The translations under genes were made by a program, and so were the position numbers. Below the pieces are notes generated by a model. It worked only from the letters and a program-made list of their open reading frames with translations. It had not been told where the DNA came from and did not search any database. A stretch of 64,000 bases of DNA, taken from positions 806,001 to 870,000 of the forward strand of contig JAGFBZ010000178.1 of assembly GCA_018398805.1 (NCBI GenBank), written 5' to 3'. Source of the DNA: Hirundichthys speculiger. Taxonomy: Eukaryota; Chordata; Actinopteri; Beloniformes; Exocoetidae. Positions 13,171 to 23,757 of the stretch are shown piece by piece (positions within the stretch are counted from its first letter, which is position 1; the number at the start of each line of letters is the position of its first letter).

Positions 13171-13178
13171 TATATAAA
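13171..13178 (+). promoter_or_regulatory. nptx1: TATA box of nptx1
   Basis: TATATAAA lies 213 bp upstream of the nptx1 ATG in GC-rich sequence. A TATA box at this spot predicts transcription starting at about 13200-13210. That would place the 54-bp tandem repeat inside a 5' UTR of roughly 180-190 nt. The motif is seen directly; the start site is inferred. Confidence 0.65.
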
Positions 13179-13204
13179 CCGCACACAGCAGCAGTATCAC
13201 ACAA

Positions 13205-13340
13205 CTCCGGTGGACAGCTCCTCGGTGCTGAAACCTCAGGCGAAGCAGCGCAGCGCAGCTCCAGTGGACAGCTCCGTGGTGCTGAAACCTCAGGCGAAGC
13301 AGCGCAGCGCAGCTCCAGTGGACAGCTCCGCGGTGCTGAA
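13205..13340 (+). repeat. 54-bp tandem repeat (about 2.5 copies) in the nptx1 5' UTR or core promoter
   Basis: Copies start at 13205, 13259 and 13313, spaced exactly 54 bp apart. The first two are near-identical and the third breaks off after GGTGCTGAA. The period is a multiple of three, but the repeat lies upstream of the ATG and is not in the pentraxin protein. Each copy contains GGACAGCTCC..GGTGCTGAA; see the REST-like entry. Confidence 0.9.
13212..13340 (-). promoter_or_regulatory. Three REST/NRSF (RE1)-like half-sites, one per 54-bp repeat
   Basis: On the minus strand each repeat reads TTCAGCACC, two variable bases, then GGAGCTGTCC (13212-13232, 13266-13286, 13320-13340). The middle copy matches the first 14 bases of the canonical RE1 (TTCAGCACCACGGA), then diverges in the second half-site. 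REST silences neuronal genes outside neurons, so a site at a neuronal pentraxin promoter is plausible. The match is seen; function is inferred. Confidence 0.4.
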
Positions 13341-13390
13341 CAAACACACGCTCCCTCAGTCAAGAGCAACTGCTATTCGTGACTGGAGCC

Positions 13391-13810
13391 ATGGAGGGAT
13401 TCTCGTGGAAACTTTTTCTTCTCTCTTGCCTGGTGGTTGCAGGGAGCTCCGCACAAGACTTCGGACAGACCCAGTTTATTTGCACCTCGGTGCCCAAAGA
13501 TATGGACCTGTGCACCGCTACGATGCAAAACAGCGGCCCGGCGGAAGACTTAAAGACCACCATCATACAACTGCGGGAAACCGTGCTGCAGCAAAAGGAG
13601 ACCATCGTGAACCAAAAGGAGACAATCAGGGAACTAACGTCCAAATTGAGCCGCTGTGAGAGTCAGAGCCTCCCGGCTGCTGCGGGACCCGGCGGGAGGC
13701 GGCCGGGCTCAAAGAACACGATGGGGGATGTATCTCGGGGAACCACGGAAACTCTGGCCCAGCTGGGGCAGACTTTACAAACGCTAAAACAGAGACTGGA
13801 GAATCTAGAG
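13391..13810 (+). CDS. nptx1: nptx1 exon 1: signal peptide and N-terminal coiled coil
   Basis: 140 codons, phase 0. It carries the signal peptide, the three N-terminal cysteines and the QQKETI-type coiled coil, ending in LENLE. The donor is GAG|GTAGGA. The upstream in-frame GTG extension is not used: the ATG at 13391 has the better context and directly begins a signal peptide. Confidence 0.93.
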
Positions 13811-16646
13811 GTAGGAATGCAGGAGAGGATGCGCTGAATTGGTGAAAAGTTAATTTAATTAACTTCTTCGATTCAGACAGAGGGATAAAACTCGGTAATA
13901 TTGTTCTGCTTTTGGGTTTTTTTGATGCCACGTGTGTGTCCTCACGATTTTTCCACACAGTCAGAGAGAGACACCATTTACGTAAAGTAAAGCCTTGCTG
14001 AAAAATCGGCAACAGAGTGTAAACACGAGCTCAGTAAAAAGTACAGTACACTATAATTAGTTTGAGTAAAATCATTCAAGGGAGATGAAAAGTCCCTTTT
14101 GTGACTCAGTGTCTGTTTTGATCTGTCCAATGCAGCAGTATAGCCGTGGGAATAGCACCGGGCAGACCAACAGCCTGAAGGATCTGCTGCAGAACAAGAT
14201 AGACGACATGGAAAAGCAAGTTCTGTCCCGGGTCAACACTTTGGAGGAGAGCAAACCGGGATCAAGGAATGATACCGAGCAGCGGAACAGAGTAGAATCC
14301 ACGCTCACCTCTCTGCACCATCGCATCACGGACCTGGAGAAAGGTGCGTTTGGGTTTCAGTACGCAGAGTATTCTAAAGCGCTCCGTTTTGCTTTGAGAG
14401 AGTTCAAAGCCAGATCAGATGTAATTAAATTGGTTTCAAATACATGGCTTGCCGATTGTAAAAAAAAAAAAGAAAAGAAAAGAAAATCAGAAATCTTTTG
14501 TATTATAGCGCTCATTTTAAACCTTTACTGTGCCGCAACCATTACGTTGCGCGCAGTAATGAGGGGGAGAAGGGAGAGCTGCATTGCTTTGCATATCTCA
14601 AGACCTGCTTGCGCTTTTGCTTCGCTGAGTTTACGTTTTTCTCTGCCAAAACATGACCGCCAAACTTGTAAATGAGCCTCTATTCTAATGGGAATCGTTA
14701 TTGCAGGGGTCAGGCGTAGGAAAACTTTATTGAGCGTGGCTGGCAGTGGCACGTTTTGGAGCAAAGGTGTGTTCTGATTTTCAACACGTGAAAACGTATG
14801 CGCAGTCAGTAAAAATGGGGAAGAAAATAAACGGACCCATTTTACGCACCAGCGCAATACCGAAACATGCAAACGAAGATGACCACTGTGCAAATAATGA
14901 AAAAAAAAAACTGCAAAAAAGATTATTTTTGTGCAATGAGTGATTTTGAAAAATTAACATAAGAGACGTGAATACACTTTCAGACAATATTTTGTTTTCC
15001 TTCATTCGTGAAGACAGCATCGCAGTTTCTCTTCCAGGGTTCATGTATAAAAGGCATCTAAGTTTATGACGGTCCAACCTCCTTTAAATCTAACCCCTGA
15101 AAGATACGAATACGTTTAAAAATGTACTGTTTACTTGACGCAACTGCGTTCATCGGCAGGCAAAGACACCAGGCCAACAGACAAGTTCCAGCTCACCTTC
15201 CCCCTGAGAACCAACTACATGTACGCCAAAGCCAAGAGGAGCCTGCCCTGAAATGTACTCCTTCAGCGTGTGTCTGTGGATCAAGTCCAACGCTTCTCCT
15301 GGGGTGGGGACCCCCTTCTCCTATGCCGTCCCAGGTCAAGCCAACGAGCTTGTGCTCATCGAGTGGGGGAACAACCCCATGGAGATCGTCATCAATGACA
15401 AGGTAAAGTCAAATCATAAACACAGAGCGGGTTTAGTCATGCCCCCACCCTTGGAGGGACGCATCGTGGCTGTTTAATTTTACATATAAATGGCAAAACC
15501 CGCAGAAATTTAGGGTGCAGGAAATAGTTAGACAAGCCTTAAATACTTGTGCTTGAATGAGAAACAGAATAAGCTTATAAACTGTATAAGGTAATACATA
15601 GATGCCATCTTTTGATGAAGAGAAAGCTATGTGATAGAGGAAGTGATTCAGCACGGGTTAGGGAAGGTGAGGATCTCTCAGAGAGGGAGACACTGTGCTA
15701 TCAAAGCAGAGGGAAAAGGCAGCACTTATGAAATATTCCTTCTCCAGTTCGCAAAGCTGCCGTTTCTCATCAACGACGGAAAATGGCATCATCTGTGCAT
15801 CACGTGGACCACCCGTGACGGGATGTGGGAGGCCTTCCAGGACGGAGTGCTGCGGGGCAGCGGGGAAAATCTGGCACCGTACCACCCCATCAAACCAGAT
15901 GGAGTGCTGGTCCTGGGACAAGAGCAGGTGGATACTCATTTTCCAATCAAGGATTGCAGCCACTGCACTTAAATCCCCAACAGACAGCTAATTATACATT
16001 TAATTTTGGATAAAGATTAGAGGTGGAGATATGGAAGAAATGAGGCCATGGGCACATTTAAGAGGTGGCCAGTGGAGGCAGAGTATATTCATTTGACTGT
16101 GCTTCATCAGTTTGGCTTCAATTTGGCTTGAGAAACACAAATGAAGGACGATTTTCTCAGAGAAAATCTTCCAATTGTACAGAGCAAGATGTAGAGACAA
16201 GACTGTTGAATTAGTGTAAGTGATTGGGGCTCTGTAATTAAATAAAATACATTTTATCCTTATTCAAATTATTGACGTGTTGCGTGTAAGAGCATTTCAA
16301 AGACCTTTCATCAGAAAAAAAAAGTGTTATCCCAGTATATAAATGTGCAAACCTTTTAAGAAAAGCGTGTAAGGATTAAAGTTGAAGCTTGACTGAGGTG
16401 GTTAACGTCACTGTCGTTCCACAGGACACGCTGGGAGGAGGCTTTGACGCGACGCAAGCCTATGTTGGCGAGCTGGCAAACTTAAACATCTGGAACAGGA
16501 AACTTTCTATAACTGAGATCTACAACTTGGCGACATGCAACAGCAGAGCATCTGCCGGCAACGTCTTCTCCTGGACAGAGAGCAACATTGAAATATTTGG
16601 AGGAGCGACCAAATGGACCTTCGAGCCATGCCGTTCGCTCAACTGA
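13391..16646 (+). CDS. nptx1: Neuronal pentraxin 1 gene (five coding exons, with a frameshift in exon 3)
   Basis: Secreted synaptic pentraxin. From family knowledge, neuronal pentraxins multimerise through N-terminal coiled coils, and their pentraxin domain binds and clusters AMPA receptors at excitatory synapses. Seen here: the ATG lies in GAGCCATGG (strong Kozak). A signal peptide spans about residues 1-21 (hydrophobic LFLLSCLVVAG, likely cleaved after SSA before QDFG). Family-typical cysteines are at about 31, 41 and 89. Coiled-coil heptads run about 54-90 and 118-140 and continue in exon 2. Sequons are N146-S-T and N185-D-T. The pentraxin domain starts at about residue 217 (DKFQLTFPL) and contains the signature HLCITWTT in exon 4. 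The ending is GGATKWTFEPCRSLN. After discounting one extra base the protein is about 423 aa; human NPTX1 is 432. All four introns are GT-AG. The QDFG, ICTSVP, QYSR and GVGTPFSYAVPGQANE stretches favour NPTX1 over NPTX2. Oddity: an extra base near 15249 puts a TGA at codon 240, so as written the product lacks nearly all of the pentraxin domain. Confidence 0.95.
14136..14343 (+). CDS. nptx1: nptx1 exon 2: coiled coil with two glycosylation sequons
   Basis: 208 nt from QYSRGNST to LEKG, leaving one base of a codon. The acceptor is TGCAG|CAG, which is a tandem NAGNAG site, so a form lacking Gln141 is possible. Both NXT sequons lie here. The donor is AAAG|GTGCGT. Confidence 0.92.
15160..15402 (+). 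CDS. nptx1: nptx1 exon 3: start of the pentraxin domain, carrying a +1 frameshift
   Basis: The acceptor is CGGCAG|GC and the donor is GACAAG|GTAAAG. The first 79 codons' worth of exon reads in two frames: up to AKRSLP in the frame set by exon 2, then EMYSFSVCLWIK in the next frame. The family reads SLP-E-MY, so CCC-GAA-ATG is expected and CCC-T-GAA-ATG is present. The extra base (T15249 by this alignment) makes TGA at 15249-15251. Without it the exon would be 242 nt and join exon 4 in phase 0. Confidence 0.92.
15748..15927 (+). CDS. nptx1: nptx1 exon 4: pentraxin domain core with the family signature
   Basis: 60 codons, phase 0 to phase 0, from FAKLPFLINDGKWHH to LVLGQEQ. It contains the pentraxin signature (His-x-Cys-x-Thr-Trp-x-Thr, here HLCITWTT) and the QEQ calcium-site region. 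The acceptor is CTCCAG|TTC and the donor is GAGCAG|GTGGAT. Confidence 0.94.
16425..16646 (+). CDS. nptx1: nptx1 exon 5: end of the pentraxin domain and stop codon
   Basis: 73 codons plus TGA. It begins DTLGGGFDATQAYVGE, a calcium-binding segment in the family, and ends TKWTFEPCRSLN. The acceptor is TTCCACAG|GAC. The stop at 16644-16646 follows the usual family C-terminus. Confidence 0.94.
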   Translation, partial: DTLGGGFDATQAYVGELANLNIWNRKLSITEIYNLATCNSRASAGNVFSWTESNIEIFGGATKWTFEPCRSLN

Positions 16647-17766
16647 ACTGCGTCTGGTCGGTCCAGAAAGGCCTCTCTGTATTTCTGCGCTTCTGTCCCG
16701 TCTTCATTTGACGTTCGTTAGAGACCATCTCAGTTATTAGTAAGCTTAAATCTGGGATTTATATCATTCTTAGGTATTCATGTGCAAAACAACACATCTC
16801 ATATTGAGGGAAAAAAAACCAATCCAATTCCTCTTGGAAACCTGTGTGCGAAAATAATGGTGTTTGCTTTCTGTTTTTCTTTCTTGGATGTTCAGTTGAA
16901 AGCACACCTAAGCTTTTCATTTGGCTTATTTCGTCTTGGACAGGCAGCTGGCAATCTGCGCCTTATGTTTGGACAATTCACAAGCCAAGTGAGGAATTGC
17001 ATAACCAATCTCCCTCCTCTCCCCCCTCCCTTCCTCCCTCTCGCCCCTGAGAGCGGGAGATTACGCTGTCCGTCCAATTCTTGTCAGTGTTTGGCGCTGT
17101 GAAGTGATGTCTGATGCGGTACAGCTCCCCATGACCCCTCCTCCTCCTCCCCCACCCTTCCCCTCCTTCCTCTTTCACTCTGGGGCACCAAACTCCCCTC
17201 CCTCCTCCTCCTCCTCCCCCACCCCGCACCCCCAACAACCACACCCGGAACTTGCACTGTGACTGACAGAGAAGAATGCCGTAAGAGGAGGTTACGATGA
17301 AGGACACTGCAAAGTCAGACTGTGGTACAAGTCAATTTGTAATCATTGTTCGCTTCAAGTGTTTCTGTGAGAATGTCGTTAACTTGCCAACATTGCTATG
17401 AAGCCTGGGTGCCTTGGGCTGGTTCAAGTATTCAGCACATTCAGTATGTTTTCAGTTGCAAATTCAGTGTTGACTGGTTTGAGTTTCTTTTCAGAGCTGG
17501 GTTTATTTTCCTGTTCCTCTCTCGTTGGTAAATGTAATTTAATATGAGTTTGTTATCCAACATGACGTGTTTTGGCAGGTGTTTGTACTACTCTGTATTA
17601 GGAATGTTACAGTGTCTGTATAGTAACAGCATGAATGACAGAGTGCTGTGAAAGCATTGTTGAAATCTGCTTTACTATCTTCTCTGGGTCTGGGTTTTTT
17701 ACTGTATTGTTATATGCTCCAAGCATGGCAAAACTGAGAGATGAAGAATTTAATTTTTGTAATAAA
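16647..17766 (+). other. nptx1: Probable nptx1 3' UTR with poly(A) signal AATAAA at 17761
   Basis: No second gene begins here. The stretch has two strong C/T-rich tracts (about 17010-17045 and 17135-17225) and AT-rich sequence. AATAAA at 17761-17766 is the first clear canonical signal after the stop. The UTR length is inferred. Confidence 0.45.
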
Positions 17767-18290
17767 ATTGTGATACTTTACGTCACAGTGCCTTCCTTGA
17801 GGTTCGCGATAGAGAAAGGGAACATTTCCACCACATCAAATCGATAAGAGGCAGAACCGGGTGTCAAAGCGATTCAGAAATGTTCATGTGTTCGCTAAAA
17901 GTATCTGCATGAAGCCTTTGCTTTGTTGTTGCTGCTGTGAGATGCTCCACTAAAGTCGACAAAGCTCACGGCGGGGAAATGACACGATTGCACCTTAAAC
18001 TTAAACTGCAGTACATTAAAGTCACCTTGTCATGATCACTTTACTTTTGATGACCGGCGGTTCTTCCTGTCTTTCAGTGCTCGTAGTTACCTCGAGAGCA
18101 GATGGAGATGTTCTTTAAAAGAAAAAAAAAATCACCTAAGAGTAAAAGACAACAGGCAGTAATTCAAACAGCGTGCATATATTACATTTGTGATATGTTG
18201 CTCAGACAAACTAACAATAAGTTGACCAAATGTTGCCTCCTATTGACCAAAATCAAAATGGCACGAAGAACCTCGGCTCTGTGGATGACC
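17767..18290. other. Spacer downstream of nptx1
   Basis: No gene or named repeat recognised. Confidence 0.4.

Positions 18291-18352
<62 letters not shown>
18291..18352. repeat. (CTAT)n microsatellite
   Basis: About 15 uninterrupted tetranucleotide units, likely length-polymorphic. Confidence 0.97.
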
Positions 18353-18917
18353 GAGCGTGAGCTTTACACTCTCAGGTTCTCAAATCTATGAAGAAAAAGT
18401 GCCGTTTAACTGAGCCAGTAAAAGTTCCCCTCTGCAGTCGGCCAAGTCAGCCTCATAATATAAAGTGTCAAACTTGTCAGCGGCTAGAAAAACGCTCAAA
18501 GATTTACTTACTTTGCTTAAAAGTTTTAATCCAAAACCAATTCATCTTCACAAGCAAAATTCCTGCAAGTGGAGCGTTGCATCAGTAACATATTATCATA
18601 TAATTATTATATTTTATGATTACAGTGTGTGTTTTATGATATGAAAGAAGAATTTTACCGCTATGACTGATGGATGGGGTATCTAACTCATCTGACACCT
18701 CGGACTGCAAATCATGATAATTTGCACTAATGTGATTGTCATCTTCTCACTTATCGAATTAGACCGTAAAGAAAAGCAAAGTCAAAATAGTCTCACAGTT
18801 CAAACTGGCCTCGTCTTAAGATTAAACAAATGACTGAAAGGAAAAGCAGGAAACACATTCAAAAAGGGGAAAATGTGAAATTCCTGTTTGAAAGCACGTG
18901 CTGCAGCTCTGCTACTA

Positions 18918-20008
18918 CACTGAAAAAAAAATCGTAAAAAAAACAGTCATTTTCCAGCAGCTGGGATGCCAGAAAAATACAGTAAAATAACAGAAAATTA
19001 CTTTCTCATAAAAATACAGTTTTTTTTCCATAATTAAAATACAGTTGGTAGTTGTAATTTTAACAAGATTTTGCCTTATTTTCTGGTTGTTTGTAACGTG
19101 TAATTAGAAATTTTTTCATATTTTAAAACAATTAAACTACCTAGAAATATGGTGGTAATTAAATGCTGTATTACGAATAATAATGCTAAATTTACAGAAA
19201 TGTGCTGTTGTTAATTGGTTTCAATTACATTATTTTATGTAAAGAAGTTGTAAAACAATTTGTGTTTGATGTAATATAACAGCATATGACACAAAAAAAA
19301 ATGTGATTCATCTTTCAAAACATGTCAAAAAACTGCTGAAAAACTAGATATTGGGTTTAAAATTGCTACAATTTTAAGGACTGTAGCCTTTGCATTGTAG
19401 TGGAGCCTGGTCTGCAACACCTGACAGAGCCATGGCACTCTAGCAAAAGGATTATTTTGTCAACTTCCTGTTTTTGCACACCACAAGTTTTGTTTTACAT
19501 ACTTTATTAAACAAACTCATGGATACTCATTCGAACACAGACAGACTTAACTCAGGGGGACACAAATTAACATGTTAAATGTGAAGGGGTATGAATCAGC
19601 AGGGGGTCAAACCAGCAACAGACTTTACATGGCAGCATTAAATCAAATAGCTAACAAATAAACACAAATAAGCACCTAAACAACCAGGGCTGCAAAGGAT
19701 GCTGGGAAATGACCCAAAAGGACCTGCCAGATCACTAGAAGTTTTACAGTTTATTCCCTTAAATAACAGACAAATATCTGTGAAATTACGATATATTTGT
19801 GAACGTATTTTAACAATAAATATATGTATCTTTAATGTTTTTTTTGTAAAAGAACAGAAATATTGTGTTTTCACAGATACAGTGATTTAATGTTATTTTA
19901 CATCTGACATGTAAAATCGCAGTCTATTTTTCTAAATAAGATGGTATTTTAAAAATACAGGAAAAAAATCTGTAAAATTCTGATATATTACAATTTTTTT
20001 TTACAGTG
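18918..20008. mobile_element. CACTA-like (EnSpm) non-autonomous DNA transposon
   Basis: The left end is CACTGAAAAAAAAAT and the right end is the inverse ATTTTTTTTTACAGTG, with TA on each side. Subterminal sequence is full of short AATACAGT and ACAGTAAAAT motifs on both ends, as in CACTA elements. 1,091 bp, no transposase frame. Confidence 0.65.
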
Positions 20009-22269
20009 TAGAAACTATTCACTCTGCAGCAGCGACTTTCACTGTTTCATAGGCTCCTTCTGTCAACGTCGAAATTTACAAAGTAAATGCAAACAAATTA
20101 ATTTCAATAACCTTGTCCTCTAAAATATTCCTGAGTAGATGTATTGATGGTAGAAGACATATTTGGGGCCAGTCTGGCTCCCTTGAGGCCCTAAAACCTG
20201 CTTTAAAGCTCTGACAAGTGTTTTGCAGGTGCCAGATGTTGGTCAAAGGTCAGCAGCTGGGTAAGATTCAGGCACAGCTGGATGGTTCTGTGGCATCCAC
20301 GCTCTCTGTAAGATCCAGAGGTACCATCTTTCTACATTATTATTATTATTTAGTTTTCGTGTGTTCATGATTCTGGGCTTCATTCACTGGTGAAAAGGAA
20401 AAAGGCGTCATCGTAGCGTTCATTCAGTCTCTACTCTGTCACACATGAGAGGATGAGGTACCGTCACACAGTCTAAGATCGTGTCTAAGTGGAAATACCA
20501 CAAACTATCATTTTTGAGGTGCAACCAATTGTCCCCTTCCAGCAGCATCGCGAGATGTATCATCAATTCAGTTCAGAGAAGCAGTCTTTTTTTTAAGTCA
20601 CTCGCTCAGATGCTGCTGCTCCAACAGATGACTGAAGATAAACATGCACTCTCCACCAGAGGTGTACCATATTGCACCTGCAAACATTAAAGTGAACGCC
20701 GTTCGATTTATTCCTGGTCTTCGCAAGACCCACAGTCATCTTCTCCATCTCGCCCGTGTTCAACACAGGCTGATTGTTCCCACGCCGTGCCACAAAGTGG
20801 TCCACAACTGCAAAGGGTTTGAGGGGTACGGAGAAAGTGACAGACTGGGGTGCCATTGACTGGCGACCTCTACCTTTTACAACCAGCTGCCGTGAACGGA
20901 GGTGGGAAGACGAGTGTGGAAATTTGAGGAAAGCATGACTCAGAAAATTGTGTCAACTTGTGTCAACTCCAAAATTGTGTCAACTTGTGTGAAAAGAAAA
21001 AAAAAAAGAAAATATGAAACCTTTACATTCCTATGCGTCTTGCTAAACTGACCGGGCTTCAGCAGAGGCCAGGTGACCACATAAGCCTGCCTCACACTTT
21101 GATGCCGCTACACACAACATCCATCAACGAGCACATAATCGCAAGGTCGCCTTGCTACACGCAACTAATACCTCGCTGTCATAAGGCTGCTAAGCCTTAT
21201 ACAATACATTGCTGAAGTACAATTGCATTTGTGCTCCAGACGCTGCTTTGTGCAGAATTTCAAGTAGACAGACTAAAATAGATTCGGGCAGCCTGATGGA
21301 TGATCTTGCACCTTTGTATGAGGTGACACGAAGATAAAGCCATCTCTTACATGAGCAGTCTAGACAGACAACTTTGCGTGATGAAAAAGGAGGAGTTTGC
21401 GCTGAAGCACATAAAGTGAGTTGATTACAGCATAATGTCACCACAAAGCCTCGACTTGAGCGCTGAAAAGGCCGGCGGCAGGAGAACACTGAGTGCAGAA
21501 CAACGATTGAAGAGTCGTTAGTAATTTTATGCCTATTTTGTACAGCGCGTTACACATTGTTTCGCTTGCAAAGCAAATATTCTAGGACACGTCCTTGCAA
21601 TGTAAACAGATGCTGTGTTTCATGCAGAAAGGAAGAAGAAGGTGCCCTTTTATTTATTTTTTGTTACCCCAGACATCACATTTATTAGGCAAAGTTCTCA
21701 TCAAAATAACATCTGCCAGCAACTCTGTAATGCGTCTGCTACTTTGACGTAGCTATGCTGCAGTGGGCTTTAGAGAGGGAGAGTCGGTTATTTCCTGTTC
21801 ACCCTGCCAGAGGGGACCATCTCCAAATGGTAAGGGGACATTTTTTTGTCCCAACTGTCCAGGGAAGTTAACTTGTCTGCAGGCAGCAGACTAATTTTAC
21901 AGCTCATCGGTGCTCGTGCCGTCAATGCGCGTTGTGCTGGGATACAGATTTTAAATCTGTTTTGAGCACTCACAAACGCTCCCGCAGAAATCAAATCTGA
22001 ACTCACTTTATGAACTTTTTACTACAGAGAGTTTTTACTGGTTTTCCATCAGACTGATTTCATCTACATGCATGTTTTTTGGAGTTCAGACCTTCTACGG
22101 TTGATTTTAAAAGAATATTTCAGAGTTAAATCAACCCTCTGGTTATTACTAGATGGAAATGAGTGCAAACTTTCTTTAGGAGGGCAGTTTTAACTTTGAT
22201 ACAGAGTCAAGCTGGCGGCAACCTAAAATCTATGTCTGGAAATTCCAAAATAGTCCTCTTATACACTTT
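20009..22269. other. Spacer with no recognisable gene
   Basis: A few short ORFs but no domain, splice pattern or named repeat. A short duplicated phrase (AAAATTGTGTCAACTTGTGT) lies at about 20944-20990. Confidence 0.4.
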
Positions 22270-22446
22270 GGGCCTGATTTACTAAGATCCTAAATAAAGA
22301 GTACTAAATTGCGTGTGCACTGAAAAAGTTTGCGCGTGCTGTTGTTGTGTGTTTTGCGGGTGATCAACTAAGAATGCTCGCGCAATTGATAACGGGTGCA
22401 AACCGCAGTATTTAAATGAGGTGTTGCGTGTCTTACGGTTTGCGCC

Positions 22447-22800
22447 ATGGAGAGTCTGGATGGAAAGCAGGATAGACGCAAGTGCAAAATGAAATTTGAC
22501 GAGTTGGAGTTAGAGATATTAGTGGAAGAGGCAAATAAACACATTCATGAACTAAAGCAAATAAATTTAAACATTACCAAAAGAAATGCAATATGGGAGA
22601 AAATCTGCGATAGAATAAATGCAGTTGGTAAAACAAAAAGAACGGCAGATTAGGTTAAAAGAAGGTGGCAAGATATAAGGCGAAGAACTAAAGAAAAAGT
22701 GGCCTTTAACAAGACAGGTGGAGGGCCTGCGGAAGAGATACTGCGGAAGAGATGCCTCTAACCAGCAGGTGCAGCTCACCTTCTGGAGCCAACTGCAGAA
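22447..22800 (+). pseudogene. Harbinger Myb/SANT-like protein, truncated by a stop
   Basis: Harbinger elements encode a Myb-like DNA-binding partner that recruits the transposase to the ends. The ATG at 22447 opens 68 codons with a trihelix/SANT pattern (KMKFDELELEILVEEANK, then AIWEKICDRINA). TAG at 22651 stops it, yet the same frame continues VKRRWQDIRRRTKEKVAFN with the conserved arginine-rich helix. It was therefore once longer and is now broken. Confidence 0.7.
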
Positions 22801-22889
22801 CAAGGTAGGCGCACAATAAGAAACACTTTTTTCTCCATGAAAACACGTGATTTATTTATTATCACAAATAAAAAAATGAATGTGCCTCC

Positions 22890-23757
22890 CAGTGTTTCCA
22901 CTAGAAAAAAATTGGCACCGGACAATGTGACCGGCAGGTTTTCAATTTACCGGACAAATGTTTGAAATTCCGCTCACATAGGCTATATGAATTTATTGAG
23001 GTTAAAAATAAATCATATGCAGTAGTACGATATCAATGCAAGTCATTTAATAGTGTTTTTATTAAAAAAACAGGCTATTTCAAATAAAATAAGTCCCGTC
23101 AATTGACTCACGAGCGTAACTTAAAAAAATAAATAAATAAATATTGCAGAAGCTCGCGCTCTTCTGACTCCGCTGCGCTGTTGTAATGCGGTTCTGCAGA
23201 GGGAAACCTCTCTCTGCTGGCACACTGGAGACAGGGATCAGCAGGCTATCTGGGCCAGTTGAGCCCACTCGGGGTAGATTTCACTTAAATCCCCGATGAG
23301 AACTTCACAGGCCGTTGAGAAGTTCAAGCCTCCATAACCGCGGAGCGCTGTCATGACGGAGATGCGTCTCTGCGCGCACCTGTGGCATCAATGAGTGGAG
23401 CTGTGGCTGGAGCCGACTCGTCCTCACACACTACTCATTTGTAAAAAAAGTATATGTTTTTCATAAAATCCATCCATCCATCCATCCATTAGCTTCCGCT
23501 TATCCGAAGTCGGGTCGCGGGGCCAGCAGCTTCAGCAGAGACGTCCAGATCCCCCGGCCGCTTCCACTAACTCCTCTGGGAGAATCCCGAGGCGTTTTTC
23601 ATAAAATGATGTGGAAATAACCCATTTTATTACAACTGAAATTGTGCTTGGGAGGAGTATTTTCACCGGACATTTTGACCGGAGAGATTATAAAATCCCG
23701 GACTTCCGCATATTTTACCAGACAAAGTCCAGCAATTACCAGACAACGGAAACCCTG
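22890..23757. mobile_element. hAT MITE nested in the Harbinger element
   Basis: A perfect 8-bp duplication GTGCCTCC (22882-22889 and 23758-23765) flanks ends CAGTGTTTCC and GGAAACCCTG. It is 868 bp, including a later 124-bp LINE tail, and has no coding capacity. Confidence 0.85.
23470..23593 (-). mobile_element. 5'-truncated LINE tail nested in the hAT
   Basis: Minus-strand 3' end of a fish non-LTR retrotransposon: (GGATG)n tail, then GGATAAGCGGAAGC and CCGCGACCCGACTTC in reverse complement. A perfect 14-bp target duplication, GTTTTTCATAAAAT, lies at 23456-23469 and 23594-23607, proving retrotransposition into the hAT. Confidence 0.88.

Noticed and set aside
13057..13659. A 200-codon + strand ORF covering the 54-bp repeats and exon 1
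   Set aside because: It overlaps nptx1 exon 1 in a different frame; its length comes from the 54-bp period being a multiple of three. It would also need a start upstream of the TATA box.
18291..18352. CRISPR-like repeat array
   Set aside because: It is a simple tetranucleotide microsatellite without spacers, in a vertebrate genome.
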